The notes under the pieces were generated by a model, which was not told the origin of the DNA, searched no databases, and saw only the letters and a list, made by a program, of their open reading frames with translations. From Acephala macrosclerotiorum (taxonomy: Eukaryota; Ascomycota; Leotiomycetes; Helotiales; Mollisiaceae): DNA of 64,000 nucleotides. The DNA is taken from assembly GCA_014904845.1 (NCBI GenBank), contig MU119268.1, positions 124,001-188,000 of the forward strand, read 5' to 3'. Positions 20,992 through 33,436 of this stretch are shown here, piece after piece (within the stretch, counting starts at the first letter, position 1; the number at the start of each line of letters is the position of its first letter). A program made the position numbers and the translations under genes.

Positions 20992-22441
20992 TTGATAATT
21001 CGAGGATCTGCTCTCTTCTCCAAGAGCACTTCCTTCCTTCTGTTTTCTCCTCAAACCCCACAGAGACACAGAAAATCACGCAATCGCATCATGGCGGTAC
21101 AAACACAACCTCCCTCGAGCGGCAAATCCCAGCGAGGCAAAACTAGACACGTCCTCCCTTCAGTTTGGATGCGAGCCGGCACTTCCAAAGGCCTATTCAT
21201 CAAGCGCAAACATCTCCCGGCCGAAGAGTCCGAGTGGCCAGCCATACTCCTCGCAGCCATGGGCTCACGAGAGGGATGCCCGCGGCAGCTTGATGGTGTT
21301 GGGGGTGCAACATCGACCACGAGCAAGGTCGCCGTTATTTCTGAGAGTGAACGACCGGGAATCGATGTCGATTATACTTTCATACAGATTGGGGTTGGGA
21401 GTGAGGCTGTTGATCTGAGTGGAAATTGCGGGAATATCTTAAGTGGTGTGGGTCCATTCGCGTTGGACGAAGGGATGGTGAAGGTGAGGCCAGGACAGAC
21501 TGAGGTTTGATTTTCTCTGCTTTTCTCGATCGAGTCTTACTAAATCGAAATAGATTGATATCCGCATCTTCAACACCAACACCGGTCGCACAATCGTTGA
21601 AACCATCCAGGTCGACCCTGACGGGAAATTCCAAGAAGAAGGAACCTACACCATGGCCGGTGTAAAAGGCACCGCCTCCGAGATCAAAGTATCATTCGTC
21701 GACCCAGCCGGCAGCATGACAGGCCGTCTCTTCCCCACCGGCCACCGCCAAGAATCCCTCCTCATCACCCTACCCCCCTCTCTCTCCATCCCCCCATTCA
21801 CCATCCAAACCACCCTCTGCGACGCCGCAAACCCCTTTATCCTCATCGAACACTCCTCGATGCCCCCCTCCTACCACGAACTATCCCCCACCTCTCCTAC
21901 CTCCCTCTTACTCATCGAATCCATCCGCTGCACCGGTTCTGTCCTTATGGGTCTCTCCCCTAATATCTCATCCGCTCATCTTATTCGCGGAACTCCAAAG
22001 ATTGCGATATTGAGTCCGACCCTAACGGCGATTGAGGGGAGTTCGAATGCAGCGTTGAAGAATCCTGCCGATGTGAGTGTGGTGGCGTATAGTATGGGGA
22101 AACCGCATCCAAGTTTTCAGCTGACGGGAGCGGTGTGTTTGAGTGCTGCGGTGGCGGTAAGGGGCACGGTTGCATGGGAGTTAGCGAAGAGGAGGGAGGT
22201 GGATGGGTTGATGTCGCTTGAAACGTCGCCTGAGGACGGGGGTGATGGCAGTGAGCGGGGTGGTGATGGGAAGAAGGGGAGGGTGGTGGGGAGGAATGTA
22301 ACGATTGCGCATGGGAGCGGAGAGATGAGTACCGTGGTTGAGATTTGGGAAAGCGAGGGTGGGGAGGTGGAAGTTAAGAGTGTGAGTGTGAGTAGGACGG
22401 CGAGGAGGCTTTTTGAAGGGAATGTTTTATTTACCCTTTAG
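20992..22441 (+). CDS. PrpF-family isomerase (433-466 aa, two exons)
   Basis: Member of the PrpF/DUF453 family, double-domain proteins with the diaminopimelate-epimerase fold that shift a double bond in methylaconitate-, methylitaconate- or oxalomesaconate-type acids. Exon 1 ends at 21504 and exon 2 is 21554-22441; the 49-bp intron is phase 0. Family signatures visible are PSVWMRAGTSKGLF, DGVGGATSTTSKVAV and the Cys-containing DLSGNCGN in the first domain, and SGSMTGRLFPTGH-like and ANPFILIE in the second. Two starts are possible. ATG 20992 gives a basic, Ser-rich leader that could target mitochondria; ATG 21091 (MAVQTQPP) gives the usual length of 433. The codon-biased C-terminal third is unusually G-rich on the plus strand. 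No pathway neighbour is adjacent. Confidence 0.85.
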
Positions 22442-22804
22442 TTGGCGGGTGTGTTTTGGAAACTTTTAGAGGCCGGAGTTGCTATATGTACTCCCATACG
22501 GGATAAGTTTCTTTTGGTCAGTAGGGCGGCGTTTCTCGGTTTCTAGATAGGGACGGTAGGAGGGATTTTGAAGTGATTCTTCTTGGATAGTCGCCTCCCA
22601 ACAAGTGCCGGATGCCTGTTAGATCTTGTCATCATGTTTGAGGCTTACATTTTCTTTCCACATGGTGAAGCTTCTAAAGTATATGAAAAGTATGTCCTCG
22701 AAATATAAGGCTCGAAAAGCTGATCGTGGAATCTAAGGGGCTACAGGGTGCTCGCTTAGCGAGTAAGCCCTGTGGGATAGGTGCATCTTCACTAATACGG
22801 AGTA

Positions 22805-22932
22805 CTTCGTCACAGGCATAATAGTTACGCCAAGAAAGACCAGAGCAGGGGGGTAAAAATGGCTGTGATCGCACTAAGGCAACCCCCCCCTGCTCTGGTC
22901 GTCTTGGCATAACTATTATGCCTGAGACGAAG
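22805..22932. mobile_element. 128-bp foldback MITE with TA target duplication
   Basis: Arms of about 49 bp (22805-22853 and 22883-22932) begin CTTCGTC and run to a G6/C8 tract, matching at about nine of ten positions, around a loop of about 29 bp. TA dinucleotides flank both ends (22803-22804 and 22933-22934). There is no coding capacity. The TA duplication fits mobilisation by a Tc1/mariner-type transposase, but its ends do not match the element at 16958-18370. Confidence 0.8.
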
Positions 22933-23116
22933 TAAACTTCCTTACTCTCATCCACCCGTCCCATGTTCATCTTTCATCACCAACAACATCATAAAGCATC
23001 GACGACCTCTACGCCTCTTTAACGCCTATCGAAAGTTCCCTCATATCTTCACCCTTTCATCTCGAGTCCCTTATGACGCGTTAAGTCCACCAGAGTATCG
23101 TGAAAGTTCGATAGGA

Positions 23117-24657
23117 TCAATTCAAGGTTCTCCTGCCACGGTCGGAGCTCACGCGCCTCAATATTACCAAACTCTTGGAGAAACCTGACCAGAATATACG
23201 AAGCTTCTGTGATCGCAAGGCTTTCTGATATTCACCAGCATCGGGAACATCTAGCAGCAAACAGGTACACTTACGACCGATGCACTGTCTTGCCCCTCCA
23301 TTGAATGGAAGAAACTCCCAACCTCCTTGTTTTCGGATCTCCCACTTCCCTGACCGGAAGGACGCAGCATCAGATCCATAAAGGTCCTTCCGTCGATGCA
23401 TTCCCCAAACACAATAAATCACTTGCTGTACTTTCTCAATCATGATTGGGAGACCGCCATCAGGACCACCTCCCACAAGGAGTGTTGTATCTTTGGTCGC
23501 GATGCGAGCATTGGCAGGGCCGATGGGGTAAAGTCGAAGAACTAAATGACAGACAATCAGCAACGAGTGATCAAAGGGAGACCTGCAACCTAACCTTCAA
23601 GGATCACATTGCGAAGGTAAACTATCTCCTTGAGGTTTTCAAAACTTGGCTGACGACCTTCGAGCTGCGCGATCTCACCGCGCAGTCGACTTACTGCCTC
23701 GGGGTGTTTGACTAGTATGTTTATGGCGCAGGATAGAAGCTCCGCAGTCGTATCCCTTCCTGCTGTAAGAATGCTTAAAGCATGGTCCCACAGCTGTATA
23801 GGATCTCTAACTTCTTTTGCAAGCCCATGCAGGAAAACATACCTCTTCCCAGAGGCGTGGCGTGGGGCGAGTGCCCCAGTAACGACATAGTCTGCGAATT
23901 GACGAATGGCTTTGCAAGCACGAAAGAATGAAGGGTGCGATATGAACCTCATGACAGCTCCTAGGTGGGCGCGAAGAGGACTCTGAGCTCAACTGCTGAG
24001 TTTTTGTCTGGTATGCATGCAAGCAGGTTCGAGAAGTGCTTTTCGAAGATTTCGAGATTCCCGAGCTGGGACTTGACAAAGTTTGGACGAATCATTGCCC
24101 GATGACGAGCCCACGTCGCTCCATCCGTCGTCAAGATGCTATGTCCCACTAGTGGCATGATGACTTGGTGGCGTGCCTGCTTCGAATTCGTGTGATTGTG
24201 TTACCAGGCATGCTTGTATGTTTTCGGGGTCTATATTCCAGACTAATTGGGTTCCTAGTGCATTGTAGACGAATGTGTTGCCGTGCTTCTCAAAGAGTCC
24301 TTCCACGTATCTGAGAAAGCTATTTCTCCTTAAGGCTTAGACAAGCCGTAGGGTCTGAAGAAGTCCAAAGAATAAGTTTAGAGCCTCCGGTGCAGTTCCA
24401 CACCCGTGCTCCTTGTAGAATTTGAGAAGATTCTGACGCCGAAGGAGTTTACTCCGAGCCCAGCGCACTATAACTAAGGTCAACAAAACAAGCAACCAGA
24501 GGAGCACATAAGACACTATCCTTCTAGTTTTTGTGCTGTGTCTGTTTCCCGATGTCTTTACTGCTCGTGTATCTAAGTGTAGGAAATTTGTTGAGTCTGT
24601 CGTCTTTGTTTGATCACCAGGTGGAATTATTGGATAATGTAGCTGCGAATCAGGCAC
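23117..24657 (-). pseudogene. CYP52-like alkane/fatty-acid hydroxylase P450, degraded
   Basis: CYP52-type enzymes are microsomal omega-hydroxylases. The N-terminus at 24657 has a membrane anchor (VLLWLLVLLTLVIVRW) and NLLKFYKEHGC. An in-frame TAA follows near 24340, then FEKHGNTFVYNALGTQLVW continues. The frame breaks near 24165 before VGHSILTTDGATWARHRAM, and again near 23965, where roughly 70 family residues are missing. The I-helix AGRDTTAELLS is followed by ENLKEIVYLRNV. A good 50-odd-bp intron near 23590-23540 then leads to LRLYPIGPANARIA and the haem motif FNGGARQCIGR. The C-terminus is scrambled. The haem Cys remains, but stops, frameshifts and a deletion rule out function. Confidence 0.85.
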
Positions 24658-25593
24658 GTAGTCTTCTTCCCCGACGTAGTACTTTAACGGGGCGAGGGTG
24701 TAGAAGGTACAAGCCGTATATTTTCGTCTAAACTGCTCCTGTATGGCAGGCGCGCAAATTTACTCTTTTGTCCATGGCTATTCCTACGTCCGAGCTTCTG
24801 GACAGCGACCTCAATTGCTCCGTTGATGCATACTCTATTGAGACTGCGCCGTGACCGTGTATCTTTCTCGCCTATTCTTCAATTGCTATCGCGGGAGTCT
24901 AGATACCCTGCATGATCTGGGCTGTTCTAACGGAGAGTTCATGATTCTTGGCATTCATCCCGCTTATTAGACGAACAATAATCGCGAGCTTTGCGAGAAT
25001 GAGACCACCTCCACGAGTGCCTTGCCTCTACTGCAAACTGAAATGTTCAAGCGTATCTGTCATTAGCGATGTGTAGCACGACTTCCGTCCCGCACTGCTT
25101 GGCTGCGGATGCACAGGCGCAGTATGGCAAGGCTGACTGCATCTTGGCCTAACGCATCTCGTCCTTGGCACCTCATTTTTGAGCGGGAGAATGACATATG
25201 AATTGATCATGAAATGACCAGAAGGGAGATTACGATTGCCTTCCAGGCCCCTTGATCATTCATCTCAGACCTTTCCACAAGGTCAAACGTGCAGGAACAA
25301 AAACCGCAGCCATTACAGGCAAAGGCCGTGGTGTGGGTGTAAAGTGTGTGTTTATGATGTCTATTCCTGTCTAGCGGTGAGATGAGGATATATATAACAT
25401 TAAACACGTGACCACCCTAATAGCAACTTCCCTACCTAGTCTTATCAATCCACATACATGGACACATCAAGCGATCTCAAGCGATCCGCGCTATCGTTGC
25501 AATCATCACTCTATCGATAAATTGAACTCTACAAGTAGCCAAGTTCATTAAAAATTAATAATTCAGGCCAAACCTGGGGTAATCCATTTCAAC
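24658..25593. other. Divergent intergenic region between two P450 loci
   Basis: Holds the presumed promoter of the intact P450 at 25594 and the old promoter of the CYP52-like pseudogene. No ORF of note. Confidence 0.5.
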
Positions 25594-27311
25594 ATGTTCC
25601 TGCAGCTCATTTTACTCACCGTCGTGGTGCTCTCAGTATTCTTTCGTGCATTGACAAGGTCTCGCAAAGATGACAGAGAGCCACCAGTTACACCTTCGAG
25701 TATTCCATTCATCGGTCACCTTCTAGGGATGATCACATACCAAGGTGACTACTTCAAGTCTTTAAGGTGTGTTCTAACCCAATCTCCCCTCAACGCTGTA
25801 CTGAGATTGTAAAGCTCACTCTATCCGACATGGCCCATCTTCACCCTCAGAGTTTTCTCCATGAACATCTACGTTGTCAGCTCGCCCGAACTTGCTCAAA
25901 GCCTCCTCTGCAACACGAAATCACTTTCGTTCTATCCGTTCTACATTGCTTTCACGGACAGAGCCCTGGGTGCACGCCAGGAGATCAAGGACATTGTGGC
26001 AGAAAATGAAGGAAACAACAGATACGTATGTGGACGATGCTCTTCCTGGCTGGCCGTAGTTGAACCTTATTGACTGATTCCGCTGCAGAACGCCAACCTT
26101 TATCACGAGATGTATGCTGCCCTCGCCCTTGGGCCTCCAATTCTCGAGACAAACAGACGCGTCGGCAATTCTCTGGCAGCATTCCTTAATCCCATTGGTA
26201 CTTCCGAGCAACCTCGAAGGCTCTTCGACTGGGTGAAGACTGCATATACGGTGGCCACTGCCGAATCCTTCTATGGTGCGCGAAATCCCATATCCGAGAA
26301 TCCAGAGCTTGTAAAGAGTGTATGGTACGTAAAACACCCTGCTTCCTAAGCTGAGCATCACTAAGAGGTACCAGGGACTTTGAAGAAGGGCTACCAATTC
26401 TGTTCCTTGGTATCTTCCCCAGCCTTACTGCACGGAAAGCATGGAAAGCACGCAGAGACTTGGCTCTGGCTTTTACCGAATACTATAACAAGGGCCTGGA
26501 TCGATATGCGAACTCTTTCGTCAAAGGTCGTGCAAAGGTTGCAAGAGTGGAGAACTTCACCAACAGTGATCTCGGGAGTTTCGAAATCACCGTTCTCTTC
26601 GCATCACTCACAAATACCGTCCCCAACGCTTTCACAATGCTCTGCCAGGTTCTCAGCGACCCCGCCCTCACCTCTGAGATTTGCGAAGAAGTAACACGAG
26701 TTGCAACACGAACCACAGTCGATGGAGTCGACCACGTTTCACTCGACATCACAGCATTCAATACCCAATGCCCTATCCTGTTATCGACTTTCCAAGAAAC
26801 AATCAGAATGTGCGTCAACGCGACCCCTGTGCGAGTTGTGACCGAAGACATGATGCTCAAAGATAAGTACCTGCTCAAGAAAGGTGGAATAGTTCAAGTC
26901 TCCGGCGGTGCCATCCATGAATCTCCCAAGTTCTGGGGTGACGACTCTGCTACATTCAACCCATACCGACATCTCAAAACGAAAGAGCGTACCAAGGAAC
27001 AAAAGAAAGCTCAATCGCAAGGCTTGATGCCCTTTGGTGGCGGCAAACATCTTTGTCTAGGCCGCCACCTCGCCTTTGTCGAGATCGTGAGCTTTGTTGC
27101 GATGCTGGTGTATGGATTCGAGGTGAGGATGAAGGATGGTTCAGGATTAGTTAGACCACCTCCATTTAGGAGGCAACCGATGGGAGAGAATTCGAAGAAA
27201 CCGAAACATGACGTCGAGGTGTTGGTTAGGCGGAAGGAGGAGTTTAGGGATGTGGTTTTCGGGTTTGTGGTTGATTCGAACGTTGACGCGAAGGCCGTAT
27301 CTTCTCTTTGA
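25594..27311 (+). CDS. Microsomal cytochrome P450, CYP7/CYP8-like (506 aa, four exons)
   Basis: Exons 25594-25766, 25851-26025, 26089-26324 and 26375-27311 join in phase. The N-terminal membrane anchor is LQLILLTVVVLSVFF, followed by the proline-rich hinge PPVTPSSIPFIGH. The K-helix ExxR is ETIR (about 336-339) and the haem loop FGGGKHLCLG has Cys422. The I-helix lacks the usual AGxDT and reads SLTNTVPNAF, as in prostacyclin-synthase/7-alpha-hydroxylase-like (E-class group IV) P450s, which often act on lipids or sterols or rearrange oxygenated substrates. The substrate is unknown. It is the only intact gene between the CYP52-like pseudogene and the flavin monooxygenase pseudogene, so any pathway it served may be lost. 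Confidence 0.88.
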
Positions 27312-27966
27312 GAGACTATGGTTACTTCGTTTGCGTCGTTTGCGTCGTTTGCGTTGCCTTCTTTGCAATCTCTACAAGCTTTGCTACTCATGCAGACAGA
27401 TGCTTCAAGCTTCACAGCCACTGATCTGTTAGTAATCAGCCTGCTCTTCATTCTCGTGGGCCTTTGCTTTTATGGGACACTTCTGCAAATCAGTATCTCC
27501 ATAGTCCAAGAAAAATTGCGGTCTAGTGATATTGAGGACTTAACTAGAAGCGGCAGGACGTCTTTCGGGGCCTTGTTAAGGCTAGACTCCAAGTAAACTC
27601 AGGGGATATAGTCACGTGTTTGCCTTTTCCGGTTCAAATACGAAAGTAGCAAGCTGAGAACAACGAAACAAAATTCTTTCTTTAGCCGTTGTGATAATTG
27701 ACGCATGTTTCACGTCTTTCCAGGATTCTGACGTATGAACCACTAGCTCAGAGGCTAGAACTACTTTGGACCCAGAGCAAACTATGACGGCTGGGAGAAG
27801 ACGTTCACGCCTTGAAATTCTGAAGAGAAATTCGAACTGAGCCGCCAGTCAAACTATACATTATTTTCAAAAATTCTTGTGCGGGTCAGAACGAATTGAG
27901 ATCGTACTTCTCAACAGTCAAGGAAACATCTTCCTGTCAATCTGCAACCCTCAACCGAGACACACG
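27312..27966. other. Intergenic region; short TTTGCGTCG repeat and one weak ORF
   Basis: A TTTGCGTCG unit repeats about three times at 27331-27357. An ORF of 92 codons (27318-27596) has one hydrophobic segment but overlaps the repeat and has no family, so I do not call it a gene. Confidence 0.4.
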
Positions 27967-29398
27967 ATGCCTACCTTCGAGAAGAAACTCGGCGTTGCCA
28001 TCGTTAGACTACGAGTTGTTGGTGTTTGCAGAGCAATTGATAAGTCTCACCTTCTTGAAACAAGTTTTCTTTGTCCTTGCTAGCTAGAGCTTTGCCGTAC
28101 TCGACTCCAAAATTTACAACCCTGCATATCTCGTCACTTCTCGGACATTTAGCTTCACTTCTTGAAATCTCGCAAAGCACGTACTAAGTAAAAATCTGGG
28201 TCTTGTCAAGCATGGAGTCAACATCCAAATCTACGAAGCCGCCAAGGAGTTTTGCGAAAGTGGTGGGTCTGTGGGACTTACACCGGAAGTCATCGCAGCT
28301 ATAAAGTTGATTTCTCCCGAGATCTGTCAAATCATTACTAAACCAGTTACGGAAAATGAATCGAAGGAGGACGAGGATACCTGGACTACTGTCTGCTATG
28401 GAGGAAAGGACTTTGCGGATCACTTCATCACTAAGATCAAGACAAGTGATGAAGTTAAGACTGGGCAGAGTTTAGTTCATCGTTACGGGTTCTTGAAGAA
28501 GTTGATCGACTTGCTTCCAGCTGGGATCACACACTTCGGCAAGAGGTTTGTAGCTGTCGATGCTGGTGTCAATGCTGACCAAGCGATCAGGGTGTTTTAG
28601 GACGATGAACGTTTACCGCGGAATCCTACCTACAGATATTGCCAAAAAGGAGTTGGGTGAGCAGTGTGCCATGAGCTGTTATCTTTATATTAACAAGGGA
28701 GGATACGTATCCATATATTCCACAGATCAAGGAAAATTCTTCAACGTTGGCTTGACAGCCCATTCAGACCAACCCTGGGACCATGAGCTATGGATCAAGC
28801 ATGACCAAGTCGAAGCAATGAAGAAGGACTTTGAGAAGTGGGAACCAGTGGTCGGCAAGATCGTCAAGGTGAGAAATCCAATCTTTTTGAAAACCTGAGT
28901 GATGCTAATGAGTTGCAGATGATGAGCGCAGAAGCTCCAAGTGTCGACATGTGGGCACTATATCATATAAACACGATTGGTAAATATAACAAGGGGAGGG
29001 TTGCAATTCTCAGAGATGCTACACATGCCGCAACCCCGCACCAAAGCTGGAGGAGTAGGACAATGTGCGGAAGATGCATTGGTCATGCCTAAGCTTCTGG
29101 CAGTCTTCCCCATGACTCTTATCATTCCATCATCAACGCTTTCAGAGCATATGACATTGTTCGACAGGCACGTTCTCGTAAGCTCGTGGCGACAAGTTAT
29201 GAAGCTGGGCTGCTGTACTCATTTAATGGACCGGAAGGCGACGATGTCGAGGCTATCAAGAAGAATTCGGAGATCAGAATGAATTGGATCTGGGAGGAGG
29301 ATCCGGAGGATCAAGTACATCGTGCGAAGCAGATTTTCGGGGAGTTGCAAGCCGGAGCAGAGTTAGAATGCAATAGACTTGGCGGGAAATGGTTGTGA
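27967..29398 (+). pseudogene. FAD-dependent aromatic monooxygenase (salicylate-hydroxylase-like), degraded
   Basis: Family members use FAD and NAD(P)H to hydroxylate aromatic rings. The start KKLGVAIV resembles the dinucleotide-binding strand, but the GxGxxG that should follow is lost. HGVNIQIYEAAKEFCESGG follows after about 150 bp of non-matching sequence. The body continues with stops and shifts (stop near 28600). A probable intron runs from about 28869 to 28918. The second FAD motif is GRVAILRDATHAATPHQ, where the normal GDA has become RDA, and the frame breaks at once (insertion near 29043) before GVGQCAEDALVM. Another shift near 29113 precedes SYHSSINAFRAYD. The C-terminus to 29398 is open. 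Several independent lesions make this a pseudogene. Confidence 0.82.
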
Positions 29399-30117
29399 AG
29401 ACCCACACATTCGGAGAATACTCCTTGGATCAGATTAGACCATTAGTGACTACTATTTATTTACAACCAAATTAGGAAGGAACGGATAGATTCCGAATGC
29501 TAGTAAAACCCTACCTACCTAAGACTCCGTACCAAACTCGCACGTGGTCGATATTCCAACCAGCCATAGTATTTGTTTTATTTACTCTTCCGAGGTTCTC
29601 AAGGCCTCATCTGGAACTCAGACATGGCAAAGCTCTTCCAAAATCGCGTGGATTGCTCAAGCTCTGGCTTTGCGCTTGAAACCGTTAAGTGTTGTTTGTG
29701 CATGTTGCTAGCAACAAAGGCTTGGCTCTTCAAATAGAAATGAGGAGCCTTTGTCACGGCGAATAGAGATGAAGTGCATGCCGTTTGAGAGAATATAAAC
29801 CACAGAAGAGTTCCACGAGTTATAGAATGTCTTGGTCGAAATAGAACAATGACTTCTTCGTACATATTATGAATACTTTCATGCAAAGGTAGTAACGGTT
29901 CGACTTTGCCCCTTAGTTCTAGCCAAAAGAGGAATTATTCATGCGTAGTGTAACCGAGAGCGAGTCCAAAGATTTTGCAAAGATCGTCTAGACGCGACTT
30001 CACCGTCACCCTTTGTAAACATTGCTGCAACCAAAATACCTGGGCGGCCACGACAGCCTCCCTCAACGCGTCGGCGACCCTCAATCAACACACAGAGCTG
30101 GAACAATAGCTTTCACA
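29399..30117. other. Intergenic region, no supported gene
   Basis: Nothing recognisable. The 3' part is the likely promoter and 5' UTR of the gene starting at 30118. Confidence 0.5.
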
Positions 30118-33076
30118 ATGGCTTTCAATAACCTCTTCAACTCTGGTTACTTCGGTTCGAGTCCTCCAGCGGGAGGAGGAGGCTGCTATCGATCCGCATA
30201 CTCCTCGCCTTACGGTCCTCAGAGCCAGCAATCACCCGGAGCTTCTGCTGTCACACCTACAACGACAAGTTCTCCTTACAACTCCCAAGATCAACCAGAA
30301 GCCATGGGCCCTTCGACCACACCTACCAGAGGCGGTCTAGGCAACATATCGAGTTCCGCTGTTCAGCCAGGACGTGAAGTCTCTGCTCACCGATATCATC
30401 CGGCAATAGTTTCTCCTTACAATCTCCCCAACCATCAAGACCAAACCGTCATTATGGCACCTCCTATCGCCCCAACCAAGTTGGCATCGCCCTACAATGT
30501 CCCCAGCAATCAAGGTCAATCAGGCCTTATGGATTCTTCCATCACTCCAACCAAGCTAGGTGCTCTCAACAATCTCCCTATTCATCAAGGCCAGTCAGGA
30601 GGATATGGGGTCTCTGCTGGAGACATAAGCCCTTACTACAACCATCGAAGCCAATCAATGATTGGACCTTCTCCTGTTGTGCAAGCAACAATGAACTCCC
30701 CTTCGCCTACCAAGTCTTCAGGTCGATCGAAGCTCGAGACCGATCCTTCCGCCTCGATCCCCAACGACCCTTACTCTCTTGGCCGAACAAGATTCAGTCT
30801 CCCTTTACTGGTAGGACAATCAACAGGCATCTCTACAAGCATGGGGTACATGGACGAAGAATCTACTTCAGCGGCAATGACCATACATCATCCAATGAGC
30901 TCCAGCTATGCAGCATACGAGACATCCACTCCAGCGGCGATGACCACAGATCCATCCGGATATCTTCAATTCTCAGAAGCCGTAGCACCTTCCAATCTTC
31001 CAAATGCAATGGAATTTTCAAGGGAAATCAAGACTGAAGCTTCGAAGACAGAGCCCTCGATGGGTTTCGGCTGGATAGAAATCGAAACATCCCAAGCATC
31101 AGCGCCAATCGACCATGGCCCTTCTAGCATTGATCCTACGATGCCCGGAAACACTCAGAACATTCCAGCTGTTGCCTCTATTGCTCCAGCCAACCCCTAC
31201 TACGTTGCGCCCCAGCCAACGGCCCCGGCTCCTACCCGCGCACGCAGACAAGTACCAATTACTAGCGAAGCTTTGGCGGAGGCGTACCACGCTATCAACT
31301 ACCTTACCAGAATCGGTGATATACAAAAAAAGGATTGCGACACCTATGGAACACTCGTGGAAATTCCAGCATGGTTGTCTTCCGCAGACTTCTTCAAAGC
31401 CGCTCTTGTCTTTCCTTTCGATCATTCCTTCCATGGCACTGGAGCTGGAGGTTTTGTTGATCCCAAGGACATTGAGCTAGGTATCTGGGAAAATTTCGAA
31501 GATAAGCTCGACAAATACTATACTTTGCATTGCCGTTGCTTCTTCCGATACGATGACCCCTTCCAAATCACAAGCAAGCGAGATCCGTTCAAGAAACGAC
31601 GCGCTGTTTTGCCGCCAGAGAACTGTGCTTTCTGTACGCTCGAAGCCCACCTAGGGAAGGCACGGAAGTATGTTGATTCTCTGAATTCGTCGGCCCATAT
31701 TCCTGATACATCTTTATTCTTGTCAGCCGTGGATCCCAATCTCCTATCACAGGCTGGACAATCGCAAGCAGCACCATCTCATGCAGGACCATCGCAAAAT
31801 GGACCATCTCATGTTGGATTTCCATCGCAAGCAGTAACACCACAGGCTGGATATCCATCGCAAGCTGAACCATCTCAAGCTGAACATCTCCCGCAAGCTT
31901 TGACATTGCCAGCTGGAGCATCTCATGCCGAATCATCGCACGCTGGACAAATCGAGCCCACCCAATGCTCAGGTAATAAGCGCGAGATGTGGTACTGGAT
32001 CGAAACATCAAAGGTAGGTCTCCACTCTTATGTTAATGAGTCCTCTAACGTTTATTAGGTCAACGCTTTTCTTAACGGATTCTTTCCTCTTACTGAAGCA
32101 GAGGAATTGGCAACCGATTGGAAGGAAGCTTCTGGTTCCATGGCTAAGTTGGATGATATGACAAACACTCTGCTTAACGCTGTTGATGAGATGTGGTTCC
32201 ATCTTTACATGGGCATCCTCGTCCCTCTCTGCCATAAATGTAAGCGTTGTTGCACCTCCACCAGCTACCTCCTGCTTCGCATGAGACAATGTCGCCACGC
32301 TCCTGGAACATTCTCTTGAGCCTTGCTGACCTCCTCCTTAGGGTGTTACCATCCGGAGTTCAAGAGGTGCTCTACTGGCAACGCTAAATCTCGTCGACAA
32401 TTCTGGCGTCTTCGAATGATCAGCGAACCAGACTGTGTTCAGGAGTGGCTTGAGTGCCTCGACGTCCTCATTGATCCTAAGGCTTTCGCAAAGAAGGTCC
32501 AAACGGATACGCCTTGGGATATTAAAATTAGGTCTTCACTCAAGATGTGGACTGAGCGGGTCTTCCTGATGTCCATGGACCTTGTCTTTGTCGAAATTGT
32601 CGTCCATACCTACGTCAAAGGCTACCACCCTGATTTCGTCAAGAATACCCAGGACTTGGACCTCGGCCATTATGGCATCCTTGTAAGACTTCTATCTCCT
32701 ACTCCCATCCGTCGAAAATGAGACTAACAGATACACAATACAGAAATCGCGATCCTGGAAGTTCGACGACCTATTGAAGGACCCTGACGTCAAGCAGTTC
32801 GAAGTCGCCATCGACAACTGGTACATGCACACCCTCACTCCCGCTACCGGTCTCGCCGCACATGTCAAAGCCTCCCAACTCATCAGTGCTTCCTGTATTG
32901 CCGGTCGTCCCAGCTCTCAGCGAGCCTTTGTTGGCGGAACAACTGGTAAGAACCCCCCTCATGGTTATCAAAAAGTTACTTATCAAACCCAAGATGGCCA
33001 TACTGAGACTGGATACTGGTTCAACGATGGTGCGGGACTTAATCTTGATGTTTTCCATCAAGATGATATTCTTTAG
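30118..33076 (+). CDS. Large low-complexity orphan protein (916 aa, four exons)
   Basis: Exons 30118-32013, 32059-32239, 32342-32682 and 32744-33076 join in phase. Residues 1-400 are Pro/Ser/Gln/Thr-rich and contain imperfect repeats of about 20-30 residues (TKLASPYNVPSNQGQSG, TKLGALNNLPIHQGQSG). Residues about 545-625 form a second run of SQA/SHA/GPS units. Between and after these lie folded-looking parts: a middle block (EALAEAYHAINYLTRI to FCTLEAHLGKARKY, with several Cys) and a C-terminal helical block spread over exons 2-4 (WYWIETSKVNAFLNGFFPL). An upstream in-frame ATG (30022) adds 32 residues. I recognise no family. The disordered N-terminus plus folded C-terminus suggests a nuclear or regulatory protein, which is inference. 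Confidence 0.75.
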
Positions 33077-33436
33077 TCACGATGTACAGTAAGTGCTGGG
33101 ACATTTATAATGTTCTTGCCACAAAGCTTTTCAATGGCAGTGGGGGCTTCTCAATTAATTCAACAAATGGAAGGTGCGGAATGAGATGAACGCAATGTCC
33201 CGAGCATGCTGGATCATTCAAGACACTTTTCTCGCGAATGTAAGATTAGAATAGAGAAGAAAATGCACAAATGCAACACTCTCAAAACTCCGATTGATGT
33301 GATGCCAAAATTGACACCTCAGATAAGAAGAATCGATTGATCTTTCAAGGGAAGTGTAAAGTGTTCCAACCACCGTTTTCAATCTCCCAGTCATGCCGGG
33401 ATATCCAAAAATGCCATACTGGGAGCCAAGCAACTA
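33077..33436. terminator. Intergenic gap between convergent genes
   Basis: The two flanking genes end here tail-to-tail, so both 3' ends and poly(A) sites must lie in these 360 bp. No specific signal was identified. Confidence 0.4.

Noticed and set aside
27318..27596. 92-codon ORF with a hydrophobic segment after the P450
   Set aside because: Its start lies in a TTTGCGTCG tandem repeat and it matches no family. The hydrophobic stretch alone is not enough.
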